Shown piece by piece: positions 1 to 5,451 of a stretch of 6,389 bases of DNA; positions within the stretch are counted from its first letter, which is position 1, and the number at the start of each line of letters is the position of its first letter. The notes below the pieces were generated by a model, which did not search any database, was not told the origin of the DNA, and was given only the letters and a program-made list of their open reading frames with translations. Made by a program: the position numbers and the translations under genes. This DNA is from JAJXWB01 sp036796555 (GTDB lineage Bacteria; Pseudomonadota; Alphaproteobacteria; Rhizobiales; Beijerinckiaceae): contig DAIRCS010000208.1 in assembly GCA_036796555.1 (NCBI GenBank), positions 1-6,389 on the forward strand, written 5' to 3'.

Positions 1-114
1 ATCTGCTCGCCGATGATGATCTACCTCGGCCTGCGCACCGAAGGCGGCGCGCGCGCCGACGCGGCGGCGGAGAAGGACGGGGCGGCCGCGGCGGCCGCGG
101 AGGCTGCGCGATAG
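1..114 (+). CDS. C-terminal tail of a probable SecF/SecDF translocase subunit (partial)
   Basis: Frame 1 is open from the left edge to a TAG at 112-114, giving the last 37 residues of a protein that begins outside the window. The visible part is a short hydrophobic stretch (ICSPMMIYLGLR), which looks like the end of a last transmembrane helix, followed by a charged, alanine-rich cytoplasmic tail ending in AAAAAAEAAR. SecF and SecDF proteins of alphaproteobacteria end in a similar way, with a final helix ending in a YLGLR-type sequence and a low-complexity tail. In these bacteria secF/secDF commonly lies just upstream of the Mth938-like and squalene/phytoene-synthase-fold genes found further along this window. 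The SecF identity rests mainly on that gene order, because the visible piece is too short to prove it; another polytopic membrane protein is possible. If correct, it is an inner-membrane subunit that helps pull exported proteins through SecYEG. Confidence 0.5.
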   Translation: MCSPMMIYLGLRTEGGARADAAAEKDGAAAAAAEAAR

Positions 115-141
115 GGGCGGAGAGGCGCGGGGATCAGTCGA

Positions 142-395
142 TTGAAGACCACGCGCTATTTCGATGAGCAGGTGCTTCGCAAGCGCCCCTATATATAGAT
201 CGAGGCATGTGCGCGGAGGTTCTGGCGGCGCCATTGCGGCGCGAGACGCAGGACGATGGGCGCATCCGTTTCTGGGCGGCGGTGCGCGATACCCGCGACG
301 GAAAAGAGCGTATATTGCGGGTCGTGACGCTCGAAGACGGCGTGACGCTCCACAATGCGTTCTTCGATCGGGATTTTCCGCGGGGAAACAGATGA
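142..395 (+). pseudogene. Frameshifted small protein, upstream partner of the DUF2283 gene (DUF4258-like)
   Basis: Two overlapping reading frames together make one small protein of about 83 residues. From a TTG at 142 (GGGGA at 129-133 is a suitable ribosome site) the first frame reads KTTRYFDEQVLRKRPYI and stops at TAG 196-198. The next frame (+2) continues at 198 with DRGMCAEVLAAPLRRE, then RIRFWAAV, RILRVVTLEDGVTLHNAFFDRDF, and stops at 393-395. Skipping two bases of the (TA)4 run at 190-197 joins the halves as RPYI-DRGMCAEVL with no gap in the family pattern. I recognise the whole as a small-protein family often found just before DUF2283 genes and sometimes described as DUF4258-like; its activity is not established, though a toxin-like role has been inferred from the pairing. 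The stop overlaps the DUF2283 start (ATGA, 392-395), so translation would be coupled. As it stands only an 18-residue peptide, or a 62-residue C-terminal piece from ATG 207, can be made. A base-call error in the TA run is the main alternative. Confidence 0.72.
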
Positions 396-607
396 AGCTG
401 CATTACTACCCCGAGACCGACAGCCTCTACATCGAGCTGAAGAAGCGGCCCGGCGCGGAAACGCGCGAAATTGCTGCGGGTCTGAACGTCGATTTCGACG
501 CGGCCGGCGATGTCGTCGGCATCGACATCGACCATGCCTCCCGCAAGCTGGACCTCACATCGCTGGAGACGGTTGCGCTGCCGATCGACCGCGCTCGCGC
601 GAGCTGA
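392..607 (+). CDS. DUF2283 family small protein
   Basis: This 71-residue protein matches DUF2283: it opens with MKLHYYPETDSLYIEL (family pattern: a short beta strand, a P-E-x-D-x-L-Y turn and a second strand), then has EIAAGLNVDFDAAGDVVGIDIDHASRKL, corresponding to the family's core of D-x-x-G-x-V-V-G-I-(D/E)-I-x-x-A-S. The length is normal for the family. The start at 392 is chosen over a longer open frame from 164 because it gives the family's N terminus, has GGGGA at 382-386 five bases upstream, and overlaps the previous stop as ATGA. DUF2283 proteins often follow a small partner gene and have been predicted to act as antitoxin-like partners; no biochemical function is known to me. Here the partner upstream is frameshifted, so this copy may have no intact mate. 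A 31-base spacer separates it from the next gene on the same strand. Confidence 0.85.
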   Translation: MKLHYYPETDSLYIELKKRPGAETREIAAGLNVDFDAAGDVVGIDIDHASRKLDLTSLETVALPIDRARAS

Positions 608-625
608 AGGTTCGGCAGCAAACCG

Positions 626-633
626 AAAGGAGA
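626..633 (+). promoter_or_regulatory. Strong ribosome binding site of the YdhR-like gene
   Basis: AAAGGAGA lies five bases before the ATG at 639. It is the best Shine-Dalgarno match in the left block and fixes the start of the YdhR-like gene at 639 rather than at earlier in-frame starts inside the DUF2283 gene. Confidence 0.75.
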
Positions 634-638
634 CGCCC

Positions 639-947
639 ATGATCTTAGCCATCGTCCGTTTCGCGCTGCCTGCGCCGGTTTCGCTGGACGAAGCCGCCCG
701 CATGTTCGAATCCAGCGCGCCGAAGTATCGGAACCTCCCCGGCCTCGTCCGCAAATACTACGTTCGCGCCGAGGACGGCCGCTCGGCCGGCGGCGTCTAT
801 CTCTGGGAGAGCCGGGCGGCGGCGGAAGCCGCCTACAACGGCGAATGGCGCGAGCGCGTCGCCAAGCTCTATGGCTCGCAGCCGCAGGTGGAGTTCCTCG
901 ACTGCCCTGTCGTCGTCGATAACGCCGCCGGCGTGAAGGCGGCCTGA
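639..947 (+). CDS. YdhR-like small protein of the dimeric alpha/beta-barrel (monooxygenase) fold
   Basis: The product has 102 residues. It matches the YdhR-like family of small putative monooxygenases: an opening strand MILAIVRFALP, the motif FESSAPKYRNLPGLVRKYYV at about residues 28-47, GGVYLWESRAAAEAAY at about 54-69, and a final strand near residues 84-95. Members form dimers with a ferredoxin-like alpha/beta-barrel fold and are thought to act on small aromatic or other hydrophobic molecules, but the substrate is usually unknown and no cofactor is needed for the fold. No signal peptide is present, so the protein should be cytoplasmic. The ATG at 639 is supported by AAAGGAGA at 626-633. The stop is 11 bases before the Mth938-like start, so co-transcription is likely. 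Its position between a Sec-type gene and a complex I assembly-type pair gives no clear hint of function. Confidence 0.82.
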   Translation: MILAIVRFALPAPVSLDEAARMFESSAPKYRNLPGLVRKYYVRAEDGRSAGGVYLWESRAAAEAAYNGEWRERVAKLYGSQPQVEFLDCPVVVDNAAGVKAA

Positions 948-958
948 GCTCCGGATCC

Positions 959-1342
959 ATGTCCGACGAAAATCCCGCCGGCTTCCTGCCCGGCCGCCAT
1001 CCCATCGACGCCTATGGCGAAGGCGGGTTCAAGTTCGGCGGCATGTCGCATCGCGGCTCGCTGCTCGCCCTCCCGTCCGGCCTCTACGCGTGGGAGGTCG
1101 CGAGCGCGGGCGAGATCGACGAGGCCGCGCTGTCGCGCCTTTTTGCGGAGGCGCCAGATACGGTCGAGCACCTGCTCGTCGGCACGGGCCTCGATCTCGC
1201 GCCGCTGAAGCCGGCGCTGGTCCAGCGCCTGCGGGCGCTGAAAATCGTCGCCGAGCCTATGGCCACCGGCGCGGCGGCGCGTACATACAACATACTGATG
1301 GGCGAGGGCCGGCGGGTCGCCGCCGCGCTCGTCGCCGTGTGA
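959..1342 (+). CDS. Mth938-like (DUF498) protein, NDUFAF3 homologue
   Basis: This 127-residue soluble protein belongs to the Mth938-like/DUF498 family. Visible family blocks are IDAYGEGGFKFGG at about residues 16-28, then GSLLALPSGLYAW to about 45, HLLVGTGLDLAPL at about 71-83, and the C-terminal block EPMATGAAARTYNILMGEGR at about 99-118, followed by the usual RRVAAALVAV end. Length and domain extent are normal. The human homologue NDUFAF3 is an assembly factor of mitochondrial complex I that works with NDUFAF4; a matching role in assembling bacterial NADH dehydrogenase is an inference. In alphaproteobacteria the gene is commonly near secDF and next to the squalene/phytoene-synthase-fold gene, as here (19-base spacer). 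No strong ribosome site precedes the ATG, which suggests translation coupled to the gene ending 11 bases upstream. Confidence 0.87.
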   Translation: MSDENPAGFLPGRHPIDAYGEGGFKFGGMSHRGSLLALPSGLYAWEVASAGEIDEAALSRLFAEAPDTVEHLLVGTGLDLAPLKPALVQRLRALKIVAEPMATGAAARTYNILMGEGRRVAAALVAV

Positions 1343-1361
1343 CGCGCCGAACGACGGGACC

Positions 1362-2267
1362 ATGACCGAGACCGCCGCCGAGACCCGCGCCGAAAGCGCC
1401 GCAGCCGACGATCGCGTGCGGAAGATGACGGAGAATTACCGTCATTGCGAACAGCTCCTGCGCCAGCACGACCGCGACCGGTGGCTCGCCTGCATGTTCG
1501 CGCCGGCCGCCTTGCGGCCGCGGCTGCACGCGCTCTACGCCTTCAGCCTGGAGGTCGCGCGCGTCCGCGAGACCGTGTCCGATCCCATGCCCGGCGAAAT
1601 CCGCATGCAATGGTGGGTCGACGCCATCGAGGGGGAGGCGCGCGGCGACGTGCGCGGGCACCCCGTCGCCGCCGCCCTCATCGACACGATCCGCGCCTTC
1701 AGCCTGCCGCGCACGGCCTTCACCGACCTCGTCGAGGCCCGCCGGTTCGATCTTTATGACGAGCCGATGGCCGACGAGAAGGAACTCGAGACCTATTGCG
1801 GCCGCACGGCCTCGGCCCTGTTTCGGCTGGCCTCGATCATCCTTGCGGAAGGCGGCGAACCCGGCGGCGCGGATGCGGCGGGCTACGCCGGCGTCGCCTA
1901 TGCGCTCACGGGCCTGCTGCGTTCCTTCCCCTGGCTGGCGGCGCGCGGCCAGATCTACGTTCCCGCGGAAATGCTGGAGCGCCACGGCGTCACGCCCGCC
2001 GCTGCGCTCGTGCGGCCGGCCAAGCCCGGACTGATCGCGGCGCTGGCCGAACTCAGGGGCCTCGCGCGCCGCCGTCACGGCGAGGCCCTTGCGGCGCTGC
2101 CCGCCGTCGCCCCGAAGGCGCGCGCCGCCCTCGCGCCGCTCGCCTGCGCGCCGCTCTATCTGGCCGCCATGGAGCGGCCCGACTACCAGCCGTTTTCCAG
2201 CCGGATCGACGCGCCGCAATGGCGCCGGCAATGGGCGATCTGGCGATTCTCGCGCAAGTATCGCTGA
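1362..2267 (+). CDS. Squalene/phytoene-synthase-fold protein without catalytic motifs, NDUFAF6 homologue
   Basis: The product has 301 residues with an all-helical squalene/phytoene-synthase fold. Recognisable blocks are YRHCEQLLRQHDRDRWLACM at about 26-45, LHALYAFSLEVARVRETVSD at about 55-74, the RMQWWVDAIEG segment at 81-91, YCGRTASALFRLAS at 145-158 and GLLRSFPWLAARGQIYVPAE at 184-203. In true synthases the first helix pair carries a DDxxD-type motif and the later block a second aspartate motif for Mg-diphosphate binding; here the corresponding positions read SLEVARVRE and RSFPWLAARGQ, so prenyl transfer is unlikely. This pattern is that of NDUFAF6 (C8orf38), a complex I assembly factor of mitochondria. 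The adjacent NDUFAF3-like gene supports that reading. The first 20 residues are poorly conserved; ATG at 1425 (M22) is an alternative start closer to the family's usual N terminus. The stop lies 3 bases from the stop of the opposing membrane-protein gene. Confidence 0.85.
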   Translation: MTETAAETRAESAAADDRVRKMTENYRHCEQLLRQHDRDRWLACMFAPAALRPRLHALYAFSLEVARVRETVSDPMPGEIRMQWWVDAIEGEARGDVRGHPVAAALIDTIRAFSLPRTAFTDLVEARRFDLYDEPMADEKELETYCGRTASALFRLASIILAEGGEPGGADAAGYAGVAYALTGLLRSFPWLAARGQIYVPAEMLERHGVTPAAALVRPAKPGLIAALAELRGLARRRHGEALAALPAVAPKARAALAPLACAPLYLAAMERPDYQPFSSRIDAPQWRRQWAIWRFSRKYR

Positions 2268-2270
2268 CCG

Positions 2271-4655
2271 TCAGGGCAGGATTTTCAGGTTCTCGTCGGT
2301 CATCGCGATGAGCAGCAGCCGCCCGTCCGACCCCACGCGGAATCGGCCGAATTTCGCCTTGGCGAAATCGTCGGCGCGGCCTTCCTCGAAGAACCAGGCG
2401 TCCGTGCCGACGAACCAGCGATTCGATTTCCGCCGCAGCTTCACCGCGATCTGGTTGTCCTGCGGTTTGACGCCGGGCGCGGCGAGGCTTTCGATCTTCG
2501 CGATTCCGCGCGCATCGACATCGGCGAGCGCAATGACTTCGCCAGTGATCTCGCGGGGGGCGGGTAGTTTGTCGACGTCGAAGGCGACCGCCATGTAGTC
2601 GCCCTGGATGAGCGAGCGCGGATCGACCGGCCGCAGCGCGATATAGACGATCCGGCCGTTGGCGAGCACGTCTTCCGCGCTGCGCACGGCCGCGCCGCCG
2701 ATGGCGCCGGTCGCGACCGCGCCGAGCGCGATGAGCGCCAGCGCCGCGCCGCCGAGCGCTTTCGGCAGGGCCGGGCCGCCCGCCCGCGACCGCGTCAGGA
2801 ACACGACGATCCCCAGCGCCACGCCGAGCGCCATCAGCACATAGGCCTTTTGCGTCAGCGGCCAGCTCAGCGCGTAATAGAAGGCGCTGACGATCCACAC
2901 CGCAGCGAGCGCGGCGGCGCCGGCGAGCCCGCGCGACGGCGCCAGCATGGCGGCCGCGAAGATCGCGATCGCGCCGCCGAGCGCCGGCGAGCGGAAGGTG
3001 AGCGCCGCCATCACGGCGGCGACCGCGAAGCCGAGCGGCGTGCGCAAATCCGCGCGCCGCGCCAGCAGAAGGCCGGCGCCGGCGAGGCCGAGCGCGATCG
3101 AGACGATCTGCGCCGGCCCGGCCCAGGGCGCGCGGATAAGCGAGGCCAGTTCGCCGATCAAGCCCGAGCCCGCGCCGACGAGGAACGGTTGGCCGGCCAT
3201 GAGGATGAGGGCGACGAGACCGCCCGCCGTCCAGCCGGCGAAAAACGGCCGCGTTTCCTCCGGTAGTTTCAGGCCGAGGGCCGGACCCGCCAGACCGACG
3301 GCGCCCGCGACGGCGGCGAGCGAGGCGAGTGCGACGGCGGCTTCCATGTGATGCCAGCCGAGGCGGGCGAGCAGCGAGGCGACGATCGCCCACAGAGCCC
3401 AGAAGCCGAACAGCGCCCGCATCCACCGCGCCTTGACCGCGAAACCGACGGCGATGGCGAGCGCCGCCAGCACGAAACCGGCGTCGGGCCTGAACCAGCT
3501 CGTCAACGCATAGATCAGCAGCGCGGTGGAGACGGCGGCCATGATCAGTCCGAACATCTGGCGGAAGCTGAAGGGCGCGCCGCCGCGCATGATGAAGACG
3601 GCCGGGATCAACGTCAGCACGCCGACCATGGCCGCGCCCGGAGGTCTCTCGATGAAGGATGCGAACAAGAGGGCGTAGACGCTCAGGACGGGCAGGGCGG
3701 CGAGCAGCGCGCCGAAGCCGCTGAGGGCGGCCAGAGGCCAGGACAATTTGCGGTCGAGGTCGGTCGCTTCGCCTTTTTTGCTCTCCGCCCACGCGTGAAT
3801 TTTGCGCAGCGCGGTCACGCTGCCGAACACGATCGCCGTCGACAGGATCGCCAGCAGCAATGCGCCGCCGATCTCGAACTTGCCGTCGAAAAACACTTTA
3901 TACAGCCGCGCGATGACCACTGCGTCGACGCCCGCGAAGGCGAGCGTCGTCACGCCGAATTCGAGCGGCCGGGCCAGCGCGAGGCCGCCCGTCGCCAGGC
4001 AGAGAACGAAGGCGGCCGCAACGAACGCGGCGTCGCCGGAATTGTCGAAGCGGAACAGGCCCTCGAAGCCCGTGGCGGCGATCAGCGCGATCGCGCCGAG
4101 GCTCGCCAGCCGGAACGCCCATGTCGTGTCGCCGATGAAACGGCGCAGCCCGGCATAGGGACTGAGAAAAGCGGCGACCGCCGCCGCCATCGCCCAGGCC
4201 GGCGCGAAATCCTGGAGATGGACGCCGCTGCTTTCCTGCATCCGCCACAGGCCGATGGCGGCGTCCGCGACCATCGTCCACAGGACCCAGACGACGTCAT
4301 GCCGCGCGGCAAGCGCGAAGGGCAGGGCGAGCGCCGCCCAGAGCGCGAAAAGCTGCCAGGCGTCGGCGCCGCTCGGATAGGTCTGGCCGATCAACGCGAA
4401 CAGGCCGCCGACCGCCGTTGTCGCGACCAGCAGCGCCGGGGCGCGGACGCGGGGCAGCAGGCCGGCGGCGAGCGCGGAGACGGCGAGCAGGCCGGCGATC
4501 AGCTCCAGCTTGGTGAGCCGGTGGAACGACGACCAGTTGGCCGCGATCCAGCAAAAGACGCCGAAGGCGAACAAGCCGGCCGCGCCGATGGAGGTCAGCG
4601 CCCGCAGCGTGGCGGCCGGAATTCGGGTCGGCTGCGTCTCGTCCTGAATGGTCAT
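2271..4655 (-). CDS. Large polytopic membrane protein: DUF2157 + DUF4401-like + GDYXXLXY domains
   Basis: The product has 794 residues from the ATG at 4655 (AGGGA eight bases upstream); a GTG at 4679 would add eight residues but has no clear ribosome site. The N-terminal third is DUF2157: a first membrane helix ending FCWIAANWSSFHRLTKLE and the hallmark LIGQTYPSGADAWQLFALW at about 88-106. A soluble linker near residue 290 (ESKKGEATDLDRKLSWP) leads into a second set of helices that resembles DUF4401. I count 20 or more hydrophobic segments in all. The last ~130 residues form a soluble domain containing RSLIQGDYMAVAFDV, with GDY at 685-687, the GDYXXLXY signature in variant form, followed by WFVGTDAWFFEEGRADDF and a final IAMTDENLKIL strand. 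These domains are often separate neighbouring genes; here they are one chain. No biochemical function is known to me; it should sit in the inner membrane. Confidence 0.87.
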   Translation of the reverse strand: MTIQDETQPTRIPAATLRALTSIGAAGLFAFGVFCWIAANWSSFHRLTKLELIAGLLAVSALAAGLLPRVRAPALLVATTAVGGLFALIGQTYPSGADAWQLFALWAALALPFALAARHDVVWVLWTMVADAAIGLWRMQESSGVHLQDFAPAWAMAAAVAAFLSPYAGLRRFIGDTTWAFRLASLGAIALIAATGFEGLFRFDNSGDAAFVAAAFVLCLATGGLALARPLEFGVTTLAFAGVDAVVIARLYKVFFDGKFEIGGALLLAILSTAIVFGSVTALRKIHAWAESKKGEATDLDRKLSWPLAALSGFGALLAALPVLSVYALLFASFIERPPGAAMVGVLTLIPAVFIMRGGAPFSFRQMFGLIMAAVSTALLIYALTSWFRPDAGFVLAALAIAVGFAVKARWMRALFGFWALWAIVASLLARLGWHHMEAAVALASLAAVAGAVGLAGPALGLKLPEETRPFFAGWTAGGLVALILMAGQPFLVGAGSGLIGELASLIRAPWAGPAQIVSIALGLAGAGLLLARRADLRTPLGFAVAAVMAALTFRSPALGGAIAIFAAAMLAPSRGLAGAAALAAVWIVSAFYYALSWPLTQKAYVLMALGVALGIVVFLTRSRAGGPALPKALGGAALALIALGAVATGAIGGAAVRSAEDVLANGRIVYIALRPVDPRSLIQGDYMAVAFDVDKLPAPREITGEVIALADVDARGIAKIESLAAPGVKPQDNQIAVKLRRKSNRWFVGTDAWFFEEGRADDFAKAKFGRFRVGSDGRLLLIAMTDENLKILP

Positions 4656-4710
4656 GGCTGTCGGTCCCTGCCTCCGCACGGCATGCGGGAAGCTGCGCGC
4701 CTGTCGAATA

Positions 4711-4737
4711 GGGGCGGCCCCGCCCCGGCGCGGCGCC
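4711..4737. repeat. GC-rich inverted repeats in the dsrE-DUF2157 spacer
   Basis: GGGGCGG (4711-4717) and CCGCCCC (4720-4726) are perfect inverted copies two bases apart, and GGCGC-G-GCGCC (4727-4737) is a second small palindrome right beside them. The structure lies about 25-50 bases after the DsrE-family stop on the minus strand, where it could slow or end transcription, or adjust expression of the membrane-protein gene downstream. There is no run of T after the stem, so it is not a classic intrinsic terminator, and short palindromes arise easily in DNA this rich in G and C. Confidence 0.3.
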
Positions 4738-4760
4738 GTTTCGCACGCGGTCGGCGCCGG

Positions 4761-5213
4761 TCAGGGCCGGACGTAGGACCACCCCTGTTCCTGCAATTCC
4801 GCGAGCCGTGCAACGCCGGCAGGGACGATTCCGGCCTGCGGCAGCAGGTCGATCTTCTTCCCCTCGGCCCTTTCCATGCTCTCGACCGTGTTGCCGCACG
4901 CCGTGAAGGTCACGTCCGGAATGCTCAGCTTGATCGACTTCACCCGCTCCTTCACCGGCGACGTGTCGGCCCGCAGCATGTGCACGCCGGGCCCGTAGGC
5001 CACGACCTCGAATTCCACCTGATCGCCCTTGTCGCTGTAGAAGCGGGAAACATTGGCGATATTGTCGAGAACCATCGTCATGCGCGCGGGATCGTTATCG
5101 GTGAGCTGAAAGACGATGTGGTGCTCGCGTTTCTCTGCCGCGGAAACAGCCGGGAGCGCCTGCGCCACCAGAGCGAGGACGGCGATGAACAGCAGGGGAA
5201 GGCGCGACGGCAT
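4761..5213 (-). CDS. Secreted DsrE-family protein
   Basis: This 150-residue protein starts with a clear Sec-type signal peptide, MPSRLPLLFIAVLALVAQ to about residue 25, with probable cleavage after AVSA. The mature part has the DsrE fold: a first strand HHIVFQLTDNDP (31-42), a helix around MVLDNIANVSRFY, the strand and loop VEFEVVAYGPGVHMLRAD (66-83), a strand ending in FTACGNTVESM with the family cysteine at position 106, and the C-terminal IVPAGVARLAELQEQGW. DsrE-type proteins include sulfur-relay subunits, but this periplasmic branch has a single cysteine and no assigned reaction; a sulfur or thiol role is only a possibility. The start at 5213 is preferred over a 28-residue longer frame from 5297 because it puts the signal peptide at the N terminus. 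It is followed after 105 bases by the DUF2157/GDYXXLXY gene on the same strand. Confidence 0.85.
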   Translation of the reverse strand: MPSRLPLLFIAVLALVAQALPAVSAAEKREHHIVFQLTDNDPARMTMVLDNIANVSRFYSDKGDQVEFEVVAYGPGVHMLRADTSPVKERVKSIKLSIPDVTFTACGNTVESMERAEGKKIDLLPQAGIVPAGVARLAELQEQGWSYVRP

Positions 5214-5332
5214 GGGGCTCAATTCCGGGCCACGCGGGCGACAAATACCGGACTTTTCTTGCGCGCGGCGACATTTCCAATCGTAAGGTGATGGCATAGG
5301 CTGGGTCCCGCAACAATGTTCGACCTCGCGCC
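5214..5332. other. Divergent spacer between the dsrE-family gene and the DUF4160/DUF2442 module
   Basis: This 119-base stretch separates two genes that are transcribed away from each other, so it should hold promoters for both. It is less GC-rich than its surroundings, but I could not find a convincing -35/-10 pair on either strand and do not place a promoter. Confidence 0.4.
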
Positions 5333-5451
5333 ATGCCGGTTGGCTTTCGTCGAGACGGGTTCCGTTTTTTCTTCTTTTCGAATGAAGGCGCTCCTCGGGA
5401 GCCGCTGCATGCGCCCTGATCCTGAGAGCCTGGCATGAGCATTTCGGCTAG
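5333..5451 (+). pseudogene. DUF4160 gene with internal deletion and frameshift
   Basis: From the ATG at 5333 the first frame reads MPVGFRRDGFRFFFFSNEG and APREPLHAP before TGA at 5417-5419. RFFFFSNEG-x-PREP-x-H is the characteristic N-terminal block of DUF4160 proteins (normally about 80-90 residues, continuing with a second histidine). In the following frame, bases 5413-5451 read ALILRAWHEHFG then TAG, which is what the last residues of DUF4160 proteins look like (an A-W-H-E/D-x-F ending). About 50 residues from the middle are therefore missing and the two ends are out of frame; the junction lies at about 5405-5416. The old stop overlaps the DUF2442 start (ATG at 5435) by 17 bases, the tight coupling expected for an originally intact DUF4160/DUF2442 pair. 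What is left encodes at most a 28-residue peptide. The N-terminal match is strong; the C-terminal match is short but in the right place and ending. Confidence 0.75.

Noticed and set aside
82..98. Two GCGGCCGC sites nine bases apart (tandem 9-base repeat)
   Set aside because: They encode the alanine run in the tail of the first protein; this is ordinary low complexity in a GC-rich genome.
103..118. Resemblance of CTGCGCG...ATAGGGGCGG at 103-118 to a stretch at 4692-4717
   Set aside because: The match is broken by different spacing and is made of common GC-rich words; it does not support a repeat family.
164..391. A longer N terminus for the DUF2283 protein
   Set aside because: The extension has no family similarity and overlaps the broken partner gene; the ATG at 392 gives the normal family start, a ribosome site and ATGA coupling.
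1257..2231. A 324-codon - strand frame opposite the NDUFAF6-like gene
   Set aside because: It has no domain pattern and an arginine/glycine-rich composition; the + strand protein is a clear family member.
1362..2267. Phytoene or squalene synthase of carotenoid or hopanoid biosynthesis
   Set aside because: Both aspartate-rich metal-binding motifs are missing, and the neighbours are not isoprenoid genes.
2053..3792. A 579-codon - strand frame overlapping the membrane-protein gene
   Set aside because: It is an arginine-rich shadow in another frame of the same strand, with no helices or motifs.
3348..5291. A 647-codon open frame on the + strand, opposite the membrane-protein and DsrE genes
   Set aside because: Its product is low-complexity and rich in R, E, Q, A and G, with no recognisable domain, and it lies antisense to two genes with clear families. 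This is a GC-rich shadow frame.
5214..5297. A 28-residue N-terminal extension of the DsrE-family protein
   Set aside because: It would bury the signal peptide inside the protein, and the extension shows no family pattern.
5214..5332. Possible TTG/TAT-type promoter pairs in the divergent spacer
   Set aside because: The candidate hexamers have wrong spacing or poor matches, so no promoter can be placed.
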